Of a DNA stretch of 9,560 nt, positions 1 through 5,996 are shown one piece after another. Below the pieces are notes generated by a model. That model saw nothing but the letters and a program-made list of their open reading frames with translations. It ran no database searches and was not told the DNA's origin. Source of the DNA: an uncultured Bacteroides sp. Lineage in GTDB: Bacteria > Bacteroidota > Bacteroidia > Bacteroidales > Bacteroidaceae. The number at the start of each line of letters is the position of its first letter. The stretch's first letter is position 1. The position numbers and the translations under genes are program-made. The stretch is taken from the NCBI GenBank assembly GCA_900556625.1, contig USPQ01000105.1:1-9560 (forward strand). The letters run 5' to 3'.

Positions 1-758
1 ATCCCGAAGAGCCGAAAATCCTATGCGTGGGCAACAATCCCGACCGTCAGAACATATACGGGGCGGCTCTCGGTCTGTATAATTCCCGTATCGTTAAACT
101 TATCAACAAGAAAGGGATGCTGAAGTCGTCGGTCATCATAGACGAGCTGCCGACGATATACTTCAAGGGGCTGGACAACCTTATCGCCACCGCGCGAAGC
201 AACAAGGTTGCCGTGTGTCTGGGTTTTCAGGATTTCAGCCAGTTGGTGCGAGACTACGGGGACAAGGAGGCGAAGGTGGTGATGAACACTGTCGGCAATA
301 TCTTTTCCGGGCAGGTGGTAGGCGAAACGGCAAAGACACTATCGGAACGGTTCGGTAAGGTGTTGCAGAAACGGCAGTCTATCTCCATCAACCGGCAGGA
401 TGTTTCCACCTCCATCAACACGCAGATGGACGCGCTTATCCCGCCGAGCAAAATTTCCGGCTTGACGCAGGGGATGTTCGTCGGTTCGGTGTCCGACAAC
501 TTCAACGAGCGTATCAAGCAGAAGATTTTCCACTGTGAGATTGTCGTGGATGCCGAGAAAATGAAGCGCGAGGAGAAAGCCTACAAGCCGATACCCGTCA
601 TTACCGACTTCGCGGACGCGAACGGCAACGACTGCATGAAGGAAATGGTGAAGGCGAATTACAGGCGCATCAAGGAGGAGGTGAAACAGATTGTCGCCGA
701 CGAGTTGGAGCGCATCGCTGGTGACGAGAATCTGAAACATCTGTTGCAACAGAAATAA
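1..758 (+). CDS. mobC: Conjugative coupling protein, MobC/TraG (VirD4-like), C-terminal part
   Basis: The reading frame is open from the left edge (first full codon at 3), so only the last 251 residues of a protein usually more than 600 residues long are present. The GTG at 27 is an internal codon, not a start. Type IV coupling proteins are inner-membrane hexameric ATPases that bring the relaxase-DNA complex to the mating channel. Visible here are a Walker B-like strand (SSVIIDELPTIY), the following sensor region (TARSNKVAVCLGFQDFSQL) and a charged C-terminal tail (EEVKQIVADELERI). The Walker A and membrane segments would lie upstream of the window. The wording of the sequence matches the protein annotated MobC in CTnDOT-like Bacteroides elements; the family is clear and the symbol somewhat less so. 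It runs convergently towards the cargo genes, is GC-richer than the next gene, and stops with TAA 38 bp before a hairpin. Confidence 0.88.
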   Translation, partial: PEEPKILCVGNNPDRQNIYGAALGLYNSRIVKLINKKGMLKSSVIIDELPTIYFKGLDNLIATARSNKVAVCLGFQDFSQLVRDYGDKEAKVVMNTVGNIFSGQVVGETAKTLSERFGKVLQKRQSISINRQDVSTSINTQMDALIPPSKISGLTQGMFVGSVSDNFNERIKQKIFHCEIVVDAEKMKREEKAYKPIPVITDFADANGNDCMKEMVKANYRRIKEEVKQIVADELERIAGDENLKHLLQQK

Positions 759-795
759 TATATAACAACAAGATGTATCAGACTCCCGTTTTGAG

Positions 796-833
796 AATTA
801 CTCCTGCTACAGCTATCTGTGACAGGAGTAATT
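796..833. terminator. Hairpin between convergent genes, likely transcription terminator
   Basis: A perfect 11-bp inverted repeat (AATTACTCCTG at 796-806 with CAGGAGTAATT at 823-833) encloses a second 4-bp stem (ACAG 809-812 with CTGT 817-820) and a CTAT loop. It lies between the stop of mobC (758) and the stop of the convergent nuclease-like gene (872). On the + strand it is followed by a T-rich but interrupted tract (834-849), so it best serves as the mobC terminator. On the - strand no clean T tract follows, so bidirectional use is only possible. Confidence 0.6.
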
Positions 834-871
834 TGTAATTCTTTATATTGAGCATTATGACTATATTAAGT

Positions 872-2866
872 TCAACTAACCATTGCGGCCGTGTTATTTG
901 AAACTTCATTCATTACCTCATTTAATGATTGGGATTTAGATAAAGTGGCTCTTTCTATTTTGAGCTTATCAAGCAAATATTTCAGCCTACGTTCCACCTC
1001 ATTTGTTATTTCACTCCATTTTTTTACATAGAGGCTATAATTACTGTCATTTTGGACTAAACCAGTAAGCTTATTTATGACCCTTCGACCTACAATATCA
1101 TCATAGTCTTGTCCTATCAAAATGAAAGTCCAGAACTCATTAGCATCATTAAAACAATCTTGTTTTAGAATAACATCCATATATTGTTCTAATTGATTTA
1201 ACTGTTCTGATTTTAATTGTTTTATAGTTGTCGGATTTTTGATTTCCACAACTATATTATGAGGTCTCCCATCCCTAAAATCAGTACCAGTAAGAAATAA
1301 ATCCATTTCTTTGTATTTATTAGGGTGAGCAATATATTTTTTCTCGCTAACTCCACGCAGAATATAAATGTATTTTCTTAAAGCCTCTTCAAATTTGACC
1401 TCTTCCGCACATACCATTCTATATTCTTCGCCAAAAATCCAATAGTGTTTTTCTATGAACGACTGCAAATCACGAACTTCATTGGCTTGTAAAGTATGAT
1501 TAAAAACAATCTTTTTTAGATTCTCCAGTGTCAGCAATCTGTCTGAAATAAGCTTAATCGTGGAAACGACTTGTTTTAACCTCGTTATTTCTAATATTTT
1601 TGCAAATTCTTTCCTATCGTTCGAGTCTAATTCAACAACTGCATCTAAAATCTTAAACAGACTATCGCGCTCACCGCTATCCATCACCAAATTTAGAAGT
1701 TCTAAGAAAACTCTTTTTTGTTCTTTGTTCAACTTCATGAAAACAGCAGGTTCTACTTCGTATAGTTCCTTTACGAAGTTTTCCAAACCTTCTCTACGCA
1801 CTATATCCCAATCTTCAGTACCAAATTTAGGGAAAACATCTTCATTCTTATATTTGGTTACCATAACTTCTGCTTGCTCCTTTAGGAATGGGCGTCTTTT
1901 CTTTTTGAGAAACTCATTGAGTTGCGTAATTAGTTCCTTAAATAATTTTCTATCAGCAGAATTATCAAACAATTTAGGTTGAATAGCATTATCGTCTAAT
2001 TCGTTATCACAATTGATTTCATTGAAGAAATCATCAATCACAATTACAGAATGCCAAAAATTATCTCCTTTTTTATTTAATAATGTCGTTTTGGTAAATT
2101 TTAACTCCAAGTCATTATTCAAGAAGTAAAATCGAGAATATTCATCATTCATCTTTACATTCCATCGGATATACTTGCATTGAAAGTTGATGTTATTTTT
2201 CTGGTTATGTGATAATATCGGTGATATTGATTCTTGTTCTGCTATTATAGAAGAATAATCTAATTCTTGCCCATTGATGTATATTTGATATTCGGATTTC
2301 AATTCTAAAAACCACGCAAATTCAGCCTTTAGATAAGGGATAAGAGTCTTCGTTATAAACAAACTGGAAATATCAGAAGAAATCTCATTAAAAACGACAC
2401 AAGTACCTGTTGTTGTGTCATCAGATACAAGTGGCTCTGTTGTAGTGTAGTCTTTTAAAGTATCGCTATCAATTCTAATGTCATAAGACATTATTTGTGC
2501 ATCTTTACTATAGCGTGTTTCCCAATTAGCAAATCTCGCAAATTTATAGAAAGTAAAACGACCATAACCGTTTTTTCCTCTTGTAAATTCAGTATTATTC
2601 TCGTTGGCTATTCTCTTTTGAGACTCATAGAATTTTTTGAATTTTATAGGTAATTCTTCATAGCAGATGCCTGTACCATTGTCTGTTATTCTAATATTTT
2701 TGATTGTGTCCAATTCTGCATTGTCAATTTCAAAATCAATATTTACAACGGTTGCTTTTGCATCAAATCCATTCCATACATATTCGGCAATAGCTCGCTC
2801 TGGAGTATATTTATTCAATATTTTCCTAATGCCAGCAGATGTTATTTCTACAGTTTGCGAGTTCAT
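872..2866 (-). CDS. GHKL ATPase fused to a C-terminal PD-(D/E)XK nuclease-like domain
   Basis: 664 residues. The N-terminal third carries a GHKL (Hsp90/MutL/histidine-kinase type) ATP-binding fold: N box AIAEYVWNGFDAKA (26-38, Asn32 and Asp35), G1 ITDNGTGI (60-67, Asp62) and G2 RGKNGYGRF (96-104). A middle region (about 200-460) is helical and rich in Lys, Glu and Leu, with no motif I recognise. The C-terminal part has IEKHYWIFGEEYRM (471-484), then Asp522, VVEIKNP with Glu541 and Lys543, and a downstream QLEQYMD (558-564). That order (D, ExK, Q) fits a PD-(D/E)XK nuclease and most resembles the Shedu/DUF4263 or Mrr-like groups. The ATG at 2866 follows the upstream stop by 2 bp, indicating co-transcription and probably coupled translation. 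The gene is strikingly AT-rich (for example 17 of 60 G+C at 1021-1080) against GC-richer neighbours, suggesting separate acquisition. A defence role is inference; there is no signal peptide or membrane segment. Confidence 0.85.
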   Translation of the reverse strand: MNSQTVEITSAGIRKILNKYTPERAIAEYVWNGFDAKATVVNIDFEIDNAELDTIKNIRITDNGTGICYEELPIKFKKFYESQKRIANENNTEFTRGKNGYGRFTFYKFARFANWETRYSKDAQIMSYDIRIDSDTLKDYTTTEPLVSDDTTTGTCVVFNEISSDISSLFITKTLIPYLKAEFAWFLELKSEYQIYINGQELDYSSIIAEQESISPILSHNQKNNINFQCKYIRWNVKMNDEYSRFYFLNNDLELKFTKTTLLNKKGDNFWHSVIVIDDFFNEINCDNELDDNAIQPKLFDNSADRKLFKELITQLNEFLKKKRRPFLKEQAEVMVTKYKNEDVFPKFGTEDWDIVRREGLENFVKELYEVEPAVFMKLNKEQKRVFLELLNLVMDSGERDSLFKILDAVVELDSNDRKEFAKILEITRLKQVVSTIKLISDRLLTLENLKKIVFNHTLQANEVRDLQSFIEKHYWIFGEEYRMVCAEEVKFEEALRKYIYILRGVSEKKYIAHPNKYKEMDLFLTGTDFRDGRPHNIVVEIKNPTTIKQLKSEQLNQLEQYMDVILKQDCFNDANEFWTFILIGQDYDDIVGRRVINKLTGLVQNDSNYSLYVKKWSEITNEVERRLKYLLDKLKIERATLSKSQSLNEVMNEVSNNTAAMVS

Positions 2867-2868
2867 GA

Positions 2869-4326
2869 CTATTTATTTTTAATTAAATCCAGACCTTTCT
2901 CCGTAAGACGGTATTTCTGTCGCGGGTGTTTCGGCTTTTCCGGATAAATCGGTTCTACTAAATCCAACCTTATTGCAGGATACAGATAAAGCTCCAGAAA
3001 ATTGCTTTTGTCCTTCAATCCTATCATTTCCATAACATCTTTTGTCGATAGTGTCTGATTCCCGATTGCAGACAGAACTTTTCCCACTTGCGGGGTAACT
3101 GTCGGGTAACTATCGGGCGACTGTGGGGTGACTGTCGGGTATGACCCGACTGCTTTCCGGGTATAGCGGAAAACGACCCATACGCTGTTTCCGTCCGTGT
3201 GAAATTCGGGGTCCGGAATGCCGACACGCCGGCACTCGCTTATCATAAGCCCGATGCCCCGTCCCCAACTTTCCAAGACCTCGCTTTTATACAGCACGTT
3301 TGCTATGATTAGATTTTGCGGTTCTGAATTATGCCCGCTTAACAGTTTTTCCATTGTTATATCCGGCGGAAATGTCCCGCTGTTCTCTATTTCCACACGG
3401 TCGTCATAGATGGCGATTCCCACCGAACTGCCGGGACGGTGGTACAGGCGGTGGCACAACGCATTTGTGCAGCACTCTCTCAATGCCTTGTACGGGATTT
3501 CCAGTTCTTCCTCACGGTACAGCCCTTCTATCTTACCGGAAAGTGACAGATGTTTGAAAAAGAACGCCATTGCAGCATCCAGCAGCGCGTAGATATTCCC
3601 AGTGACACGTTGATTGTCTATAAACTCGTCTTTCGTCGTGCCTTTGAAACGCGCCAGACGGAGCAGGCATTGGGGATAATAATAAAAATCATGACCGAAC
3701 AGCACTGCTGAAGCATTGTTAAGTTTCCCGTCATGCAACAGACTGAATTTTTCGAGAATGGTCGGCAAGTCTTCCCTTATGGTTGCTTCAGGTAAACGAC
3801 CGCTTCTGATTCCCCCGCGAACAGCACTAATGACGGCATGTTCGTCAAGGTCGGATATTTTAAGGTCAGGATTTGCTATTGCCTCCCAAGCGTATTTCCC
3901 GCCCCGCTGTATCAGATATTGGTTATATATCTCCTGCGGCATGATGGATGTCGCGCTTTCCACCCGCAGGTAAGCCCGTCCTTTGTAAGAGAACGGACGC
4001 ATATATCTTTGTTCTTCCGCAGACAGTGCGATGACACTTTTGCCAGTGTCTGGTATTTCAGTATAAGAAACTTCAACTGTGGCAAACGGCTCGATACGCC
4101 GGATCGCGTCCGCTATATCCCGCTTGGTTTTGTCGCTCACGTCTTGTCCGATGATTTTTCCCTTGTCGGTGACACCGAACAATACCGTGCCGCCTTCGCC
4201 GTTAAGGAAGGCGCAAAGCGTTTCCATGCCGCGCTCCAACTGTCCGGTGGTTTCCTTGAACTCCACCCGTCCGCATTCTTTTTCGGCTATCAACCGTTTT
4301 ATTATGTCGAGGTTGTCTATGCTCAT
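2869..4326 (-). CDS. AlbA_2/Schlafen-like domain protein with GHKL-type ATP-binding domain and winged helix
   Basis: 485 residues from ATG 4326. An in-frame TTG lies two codons upstream, but the ATG is preferred. Residues about 8-125 form an AlbA_2 (Schlafen-type nucleic-acid-binding) domain: VEFKETTG near 21, FLNGEGGTVLFGVTDKGKIIG at 40-60, and YLRVESATSIMP at 119-130. Residues about 280-390 match the HATPase_c_4 module found in RecG-like AlbA proteins: ALRECCTNALCHRLYHRPG (281-299), YDDRVEIENSGTFP (307-320) and LESWGRGIGL (351-360). A proline linker with two copies of SYPTVTPQ (395-402, 406-413) leads to a C-terminal winged helix (about 415-482, ending KYRLTEKGL). Such proteins are widespread in Bacteroidota and usually annotated as ATP-binding or transcriptional regulators; their biochemical role is poorly known. 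It is the first gene of a two-gene unit with its own promoter and could regulate, or work with, the nuclease-like protein. Confidence 0.87.
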   Translation of the reverse strand: MSIDNLDIIKRLIAEKECGRVEFKETTGQLERGMETLCAFLNGEGGTVLFGVTDKGKIIGQDVSDKTKRDIADAIRRIEPFATVEVSYTEIPDTGKSVIALSAEEQRYMRPFSYKGRAYLRVESATSIMPQEIYNQYLIQRGGKYAWEAIANPDLKISDLDEHAVISAVRGGIRSGRLPEATIREDLPTILEKFSLLHDGKLNNASAVLFGHDFYYYPQCLLRLARFKGTTKDEFIDNQRVTGNIYALLDAAMAFFFKHLSLSGKIEGLYREEELEIPYKALRECCTNALCHRLYHRPGSSVGIAIYDDRVEIENSGTFPPDITMEKLLSGHNSEPQNLIIANVLYKSEVLESWGRGIGLMISECRRVGIPDPEFHTDGNSVWVVFRYTRKAVGSYPTVTPQSPDSYPTVTPQVGKVLSAIGNQTLSTKDVMEMIGLKDKSNFLELYLYPAIRLDLVEPIYPEKPKHPRQKYRLTEKGLDLIKNK

Positions 4327-4348
4327 ATACAATTCTGTAACGTGGGTA

Positions 4349-4356
4349 CAAAGATA
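4349..4356 (-). promoter_or_regulatory. Bacteroides-type -7 promoter box for the two-gene cargo unit
   Basis: On the - strand this reads TATCTTTG, an exact match to the Bacteroidota primary sigma factor -7 consensus TAnnTTTG, 22 bp before the preferred ATG at 4326. It follows the rteC terminator, so the cargo pair would be transcribed independently of rteC. No convincing -33 TTTG element is seen at the usual spacing, and the implied 5' leader is very short. No Shine-Dalgarno sequence is visible, which is common in this phylum. Confidence 0.55.
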
Positions 4357-4422
4357 GTGCTTTTCGCTGGTTTTCGGGCGAATAGATAACGAAATGTATC
4401 TACACAGCAGGACAAAACCTAC

Positions 4423-4459
4423 AAAAAATCAGAGAATGACATAACGTCACCCCCTGATT
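4423..4459 (-). terminator. Intrinsic terminator downstream of rteC
   Basis: In the - strand transcript the arms at 4459-4446 and 4440-4427 form a continuous 14-bp stem if G-U pairs are allowed, with loop GUUAU, followed directly by a U tract (4428-4423). It begins 17 bp after the rteC stop codon, ends the rteC transcript, and separates it from the promoter of the cargo unit. Confidence 0.85.
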
Positions 4460-4475
4460 CATCATTGGTACAGGA

Positions 4476-5093
4476 TTATTTTCTCAAACGTTCCATTTCC
4501 TCGTCGCGGAGCATCCTCTCGTTCAGTTTCTCCTGCATCCTGTCAAGGAAGTAAGTGCGGCTTTCGTTTTTCCGGCGTTTGATGTCGATATAGAAACGGT
4601 AGCAGTCCTTTGATTCGATACCGAAAATCTTGTAGAGGAGCGGGGCGAGCTGTTTGAGCGGCATGTTGCCGTTGTTGATGCAGCCCATCTCGTTGATGCC
4701 GTAGATAAGTTCCACGAGGTCGATGGCGTTGCCCGTCCATTGCAGGGGTGAGGCGGGATTTTCGGTTGTGTTGTCGGAGGATGTACGGATGGGGATTAGT
4801 GGTGGCACTTGGGGAGCGGCAAGGAACTTCTGCATCTTCCTCACTAAAGAGAGTGCCTTGCTGATATAGGCTGCAACCTCCCTCTTTTCTTCGGGAAGAT
4901 TGCGCATGGGATGGTGCTGCAACTCGATTTCGATGTAAGCCAGTGCGATGATGGTGCGGTTGGTGTCCACATTGCCGCTGCATAGCTCGATTACTTGCGT
5001 GGCGAAAGCCGTATATGCCGTTTCCATATTGCAGTCCCCGGCTTCGTTTATACGGCGGAAGAACTCGGTTTCCGCCAATAAGAAATAATTCAT
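4476..5093 (-). CDS. rteC: RteC-family transcriptional activator of element excision
   Basis: 205 residues. The family hallmark is the C-terminal block LQWTGNAIDLVELIYGI (117-133) followed by GCINNGNMPLKQLAPLLYKIFG (137-158) and a basic segment DIKRRKNESRTYFLDRM (170-186), with a helical N-terminal half. In CTnDOT, RteC is a DNA-binding protein with winged-helix-like domains that binds an inverted repeat upstream of the excision operon and turns on its transcription; it is itself switched on by RteB. The ATG at 5093 follows ACAGGAT, a weak ribosome-binding sequence. The gene is its own transcription unit, bounded by terminators on both sides. Length is ordinary for the family and no lesion is seen. 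The excision operon it should control is not in this window. Confidence 0.92.
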   Translation of the reverse strand: MNYFLLAETEFFRRINEAGDCNMETAYTAFATQVIELCSGNVDTNRTIIALAYIEIELQHHPMRNLPEEKREVAAYISKALSLVRKMQKFLAAPQVPPLIPIRTSSDNTTENPASPLQWTGNAIDLVELIYGINEMGCINNGNMPLKQLAPLLYKIFGIESKDCYRFYIDIKRRKNESRTYFLDRMQEKLNERMLRDEEMERLRK

Positions 5094-5170
5094 ATCCTGT
5101 CAATTTTGAAATTTTACACTCTGTTTTTCGGTATGCGCACATGAATATGATTGGCAAAAAGCGTGTTCAT

Positions 5171-5212
5171 AAAATAAAAAATCCGGCACACTCTCTGCAA
5201 GGTGCTGGATTT
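5171..5212 (-). terminator. Intrinsic terminator between the RibD-like gene and rteC
   Basis: Arms at 5202-5212 and 5179-5189 pair over 11 bp with one G-U/mismatch position around a 12-nt loop. In the - strand transcript the stem is followed by ATTTTTTATTTTAT (5181 down to about 5168). It lies about 90 bp downstream of the RibD-like stop and about 80 bp upstream of the rteC start, so it would end the upstream transcript and make rteC depend on its own promoter. Confidence 0.8.
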
Positions 5213-5267
5213 CAGTGTGATAATTTTGCAATTTATTTGTCTGTCAGGAATTATTTTCGACTTAAAG

Positions 5268-5302
5268 TGTTCATTTCCTGAACATTCGTCCATTTTCCGG
5301 AC
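5268..5302. promoter_or_regulatory. Tandem dyads upstream of rteC, candidate RteB-binding site
   Basis: Two related palindromes lie side by side: TGTTCA-N5-TGAACA (5268-5284, perfect) and GTCC-N7-GGAC (5288-5302). On the - strand they share the form TGTYCRGGAAA(A)TGRAC. Their centres are 19 bp apart, close to two helical turns. A further half-site, TTCCTGACA on the - strand, is at 5250-5242. The sites lie 150-210 bp upstream of the rteC ATG. RteB is an NtrC-type activator known to act on rteC in CTnDOT; the assignment to RteB is inference. Confidence 0.5.
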
Positions 5303-5303
5303 A

Positions 5304-5717
5304 TCAAACGCACGCTTTATAGATATGGCGGACCACTCCGTTGCGGTACACCTTCTGCGAGGTCAGCGTCCATTGTTCCTGTGGCAAGGCGGACTGGAAG
5401 AAACGCTTTCCCGTTCCGGCAATGAAAGGAAGCGTATAAAGTATGATTTCATCCACCACACGCATACGTAACAGCCCATTGATGTAGTCCGCCTTTTCAG
5501 GAGTGACTTCCGCCAGATAGCAGATGTCTGTTGCGGATTTCCGCCATTCGTCGAGCATAGAGATGGAATAGTCGGGTGTGATATGATAAAGGGCGTTTTC
5601 CCTTATCTCGTTGATACCGCAATCTTCAAGGCGCAGTTCCTTATACGCTTTGCAATATAACTCGGAGCTTTGACAACCGTCCATCGTGAGGACGGCAAGA
5701 ATCTGTACTTTACCCAT
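5304..5717 (-). CDS. Short RibD-C/dihydrofolate-reductase-like protein
   Basis: 137 residues from ATG 5717, chosen because a good Shine-Dalgarno sequence (GAAAGGAAA) ends about 6 nt upstream and the first strand of the fold begins right there (MGKVQILAVLTMDGC). The frame stays open upstream to 5969, but that stretch is full of hairpins and looks like leader. The C-terminal half matches the RibD C-terminal/deaminase-reductase fold: VDEIILYTLPFIAGTGKRFF (88-107) and YRNGVVRHIYK (124-134). Family members are usually about 170-200 residues; the central part with the cofactor-binding GRxTYE-type motif is not recognisable, so reductase activity is doubtful. The gene sits between rteB and rteC, may be co-transcribed with rteB or driven from 5967-5974, and ends before the terminator at 5171-5212. 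Its role in the element is unknown. Confidence 0.75.
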   Translation of the reverse strand: MGKVQILAVLTMDGCQSSELYCKAYKELRLEDCGINEIRENALYHITPDYSISMLDEWRKSATDICYLAEVTPEKADYINGLLRMRVVDEIILYTLPFIAGTGKRFFQSALPQEQWTLTSQKVYRNGVVRHIYKACV

Positions 5718-5744
5718 TAGCGTTTCCTTTCGTTGGGCAAGGGC

Positions 5745-5770
5745 AAAAAAGTAGCGTGCAATCCACGCTA
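5745..5770 (-). terminator. Leader terminator just upstream of the RibD-like gene
   Basis: In the - strand transcript a perfect 7-bp stem (5770-5764 with 5758-5752, loop of 5 nt) is followed by C and six T residues (5750-5745). It lies only 28 bp upstream of the ATG at 5717, in the untranslated leader, and so could act as a transcription attenuator. The U tract and following GCCCTT (5745-5739) can instead pair with AAGGGCA formed by 5798-5792, an alternative fold. Confidence 0.6.
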
Positions 5771-5796
5771 TCACTAATGGAGGCTCTGGAATGCCC

Positions 5797-5866
5797 TTAA
5801 CAGGAATAGGTGAATGCACGCTATGCGTAGGCATAGCATAAGCAATCACGCAATAGTTCCTGTTAA
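5797..5866. repeat. Long nested inverted repeat in the leader of the RibD-like gene
   Basis: A 70-bp palindromic region has three nested stems: a perfect 10-bp outer stem (TTAACAGGAA 5797-5806 with TTCCTGTTAA 5857-5866), an 8-bp middle stem with one mismatch (5810-5817 with 5842-5849) and a perfect 7-bp inner stem with a 4-nt loop (5820-5826 with 5831-5837). It lies between rteB and the RibD-like gene and precedes the leader terminator in the - strand transcript. It may be an RNA regulatory structure or a DNA recognition site; it does not fit the integron attC core sequences. Confidence 0.6.
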
Positions 5867-5966
5867 TGTTAATTTTCCAGATTCCCATTAGGACGCCTTG
5901 CGGTCTTATGTTATATATAGGCGGCAAAAGGCTCTGCCAATCGCCGTTACCTTCTGATATGTCATG

Positions 5967-5974
5967 CAAAGATA
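5967..5974 (-). promoter_or_regulatory. Bacteroides-type -7 promoter box after rteB
   Basis: The - strand reads TATCTTTG, an exact TAnnTTTG match and the same octamer as upstream of the cargo unit. It lies 23 bp after the rteB stop codon and would give a leader of about 240 nt before the RibD-like ATG. No clear -33 element was found at normal spacing, so readthrough from rteA-rteB could also supply expression. Confidence 0.45.
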
Positions 5975-5996
5975 GCCATTTTCAGCGAATTGCGGG

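Noticed and set aside
27..758. A separate 243-residue gene starting at GTG 27
   Set aside because: The frame is open to the left edge and the preceding residues continue the coupling-protein sequence, so this is the 3' part of a longer gene.
4327..4332. TTG start two codons upstream of the AlbA_2 gene ATG
   Set aside because: The ATG at 4326 is a better start codon, no Shine-Dalgarno sequence favours the TTG, and the family similarity begins after the ATG.
3838..4389. 183-residue plus-strand ORF
   Set aside because: It lies antisense to the well supported AlbA_2 gene and shows no recognisable domain.
4543..5157. 204-residue minus-strand ORF overlapping rteC
   Set aside because: Low-complexity His/Arg/Gln-rich translation with no family likeness; it is the out-of-frame shadow of rteC, which has clear family motifs.
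5797..5866. Integron attC site or recombination site
   Set aside because: The outer arms contain AAC and GTT, but the flanking bases do not fit RYYYAAC and GTTRRRY and no integrase or cassette is near.
5718..5969. In-frame N-terminal extension making the RibD-like protein 221 residues
   Set aside because: The stretch is dominated by nested inverted repeats and a terminator, has no family similarity, and a good ribosome-binding site with the natural first strand of the fold marks ATG 5717 as the start. A translated leader is kept as a possibility in the findings.
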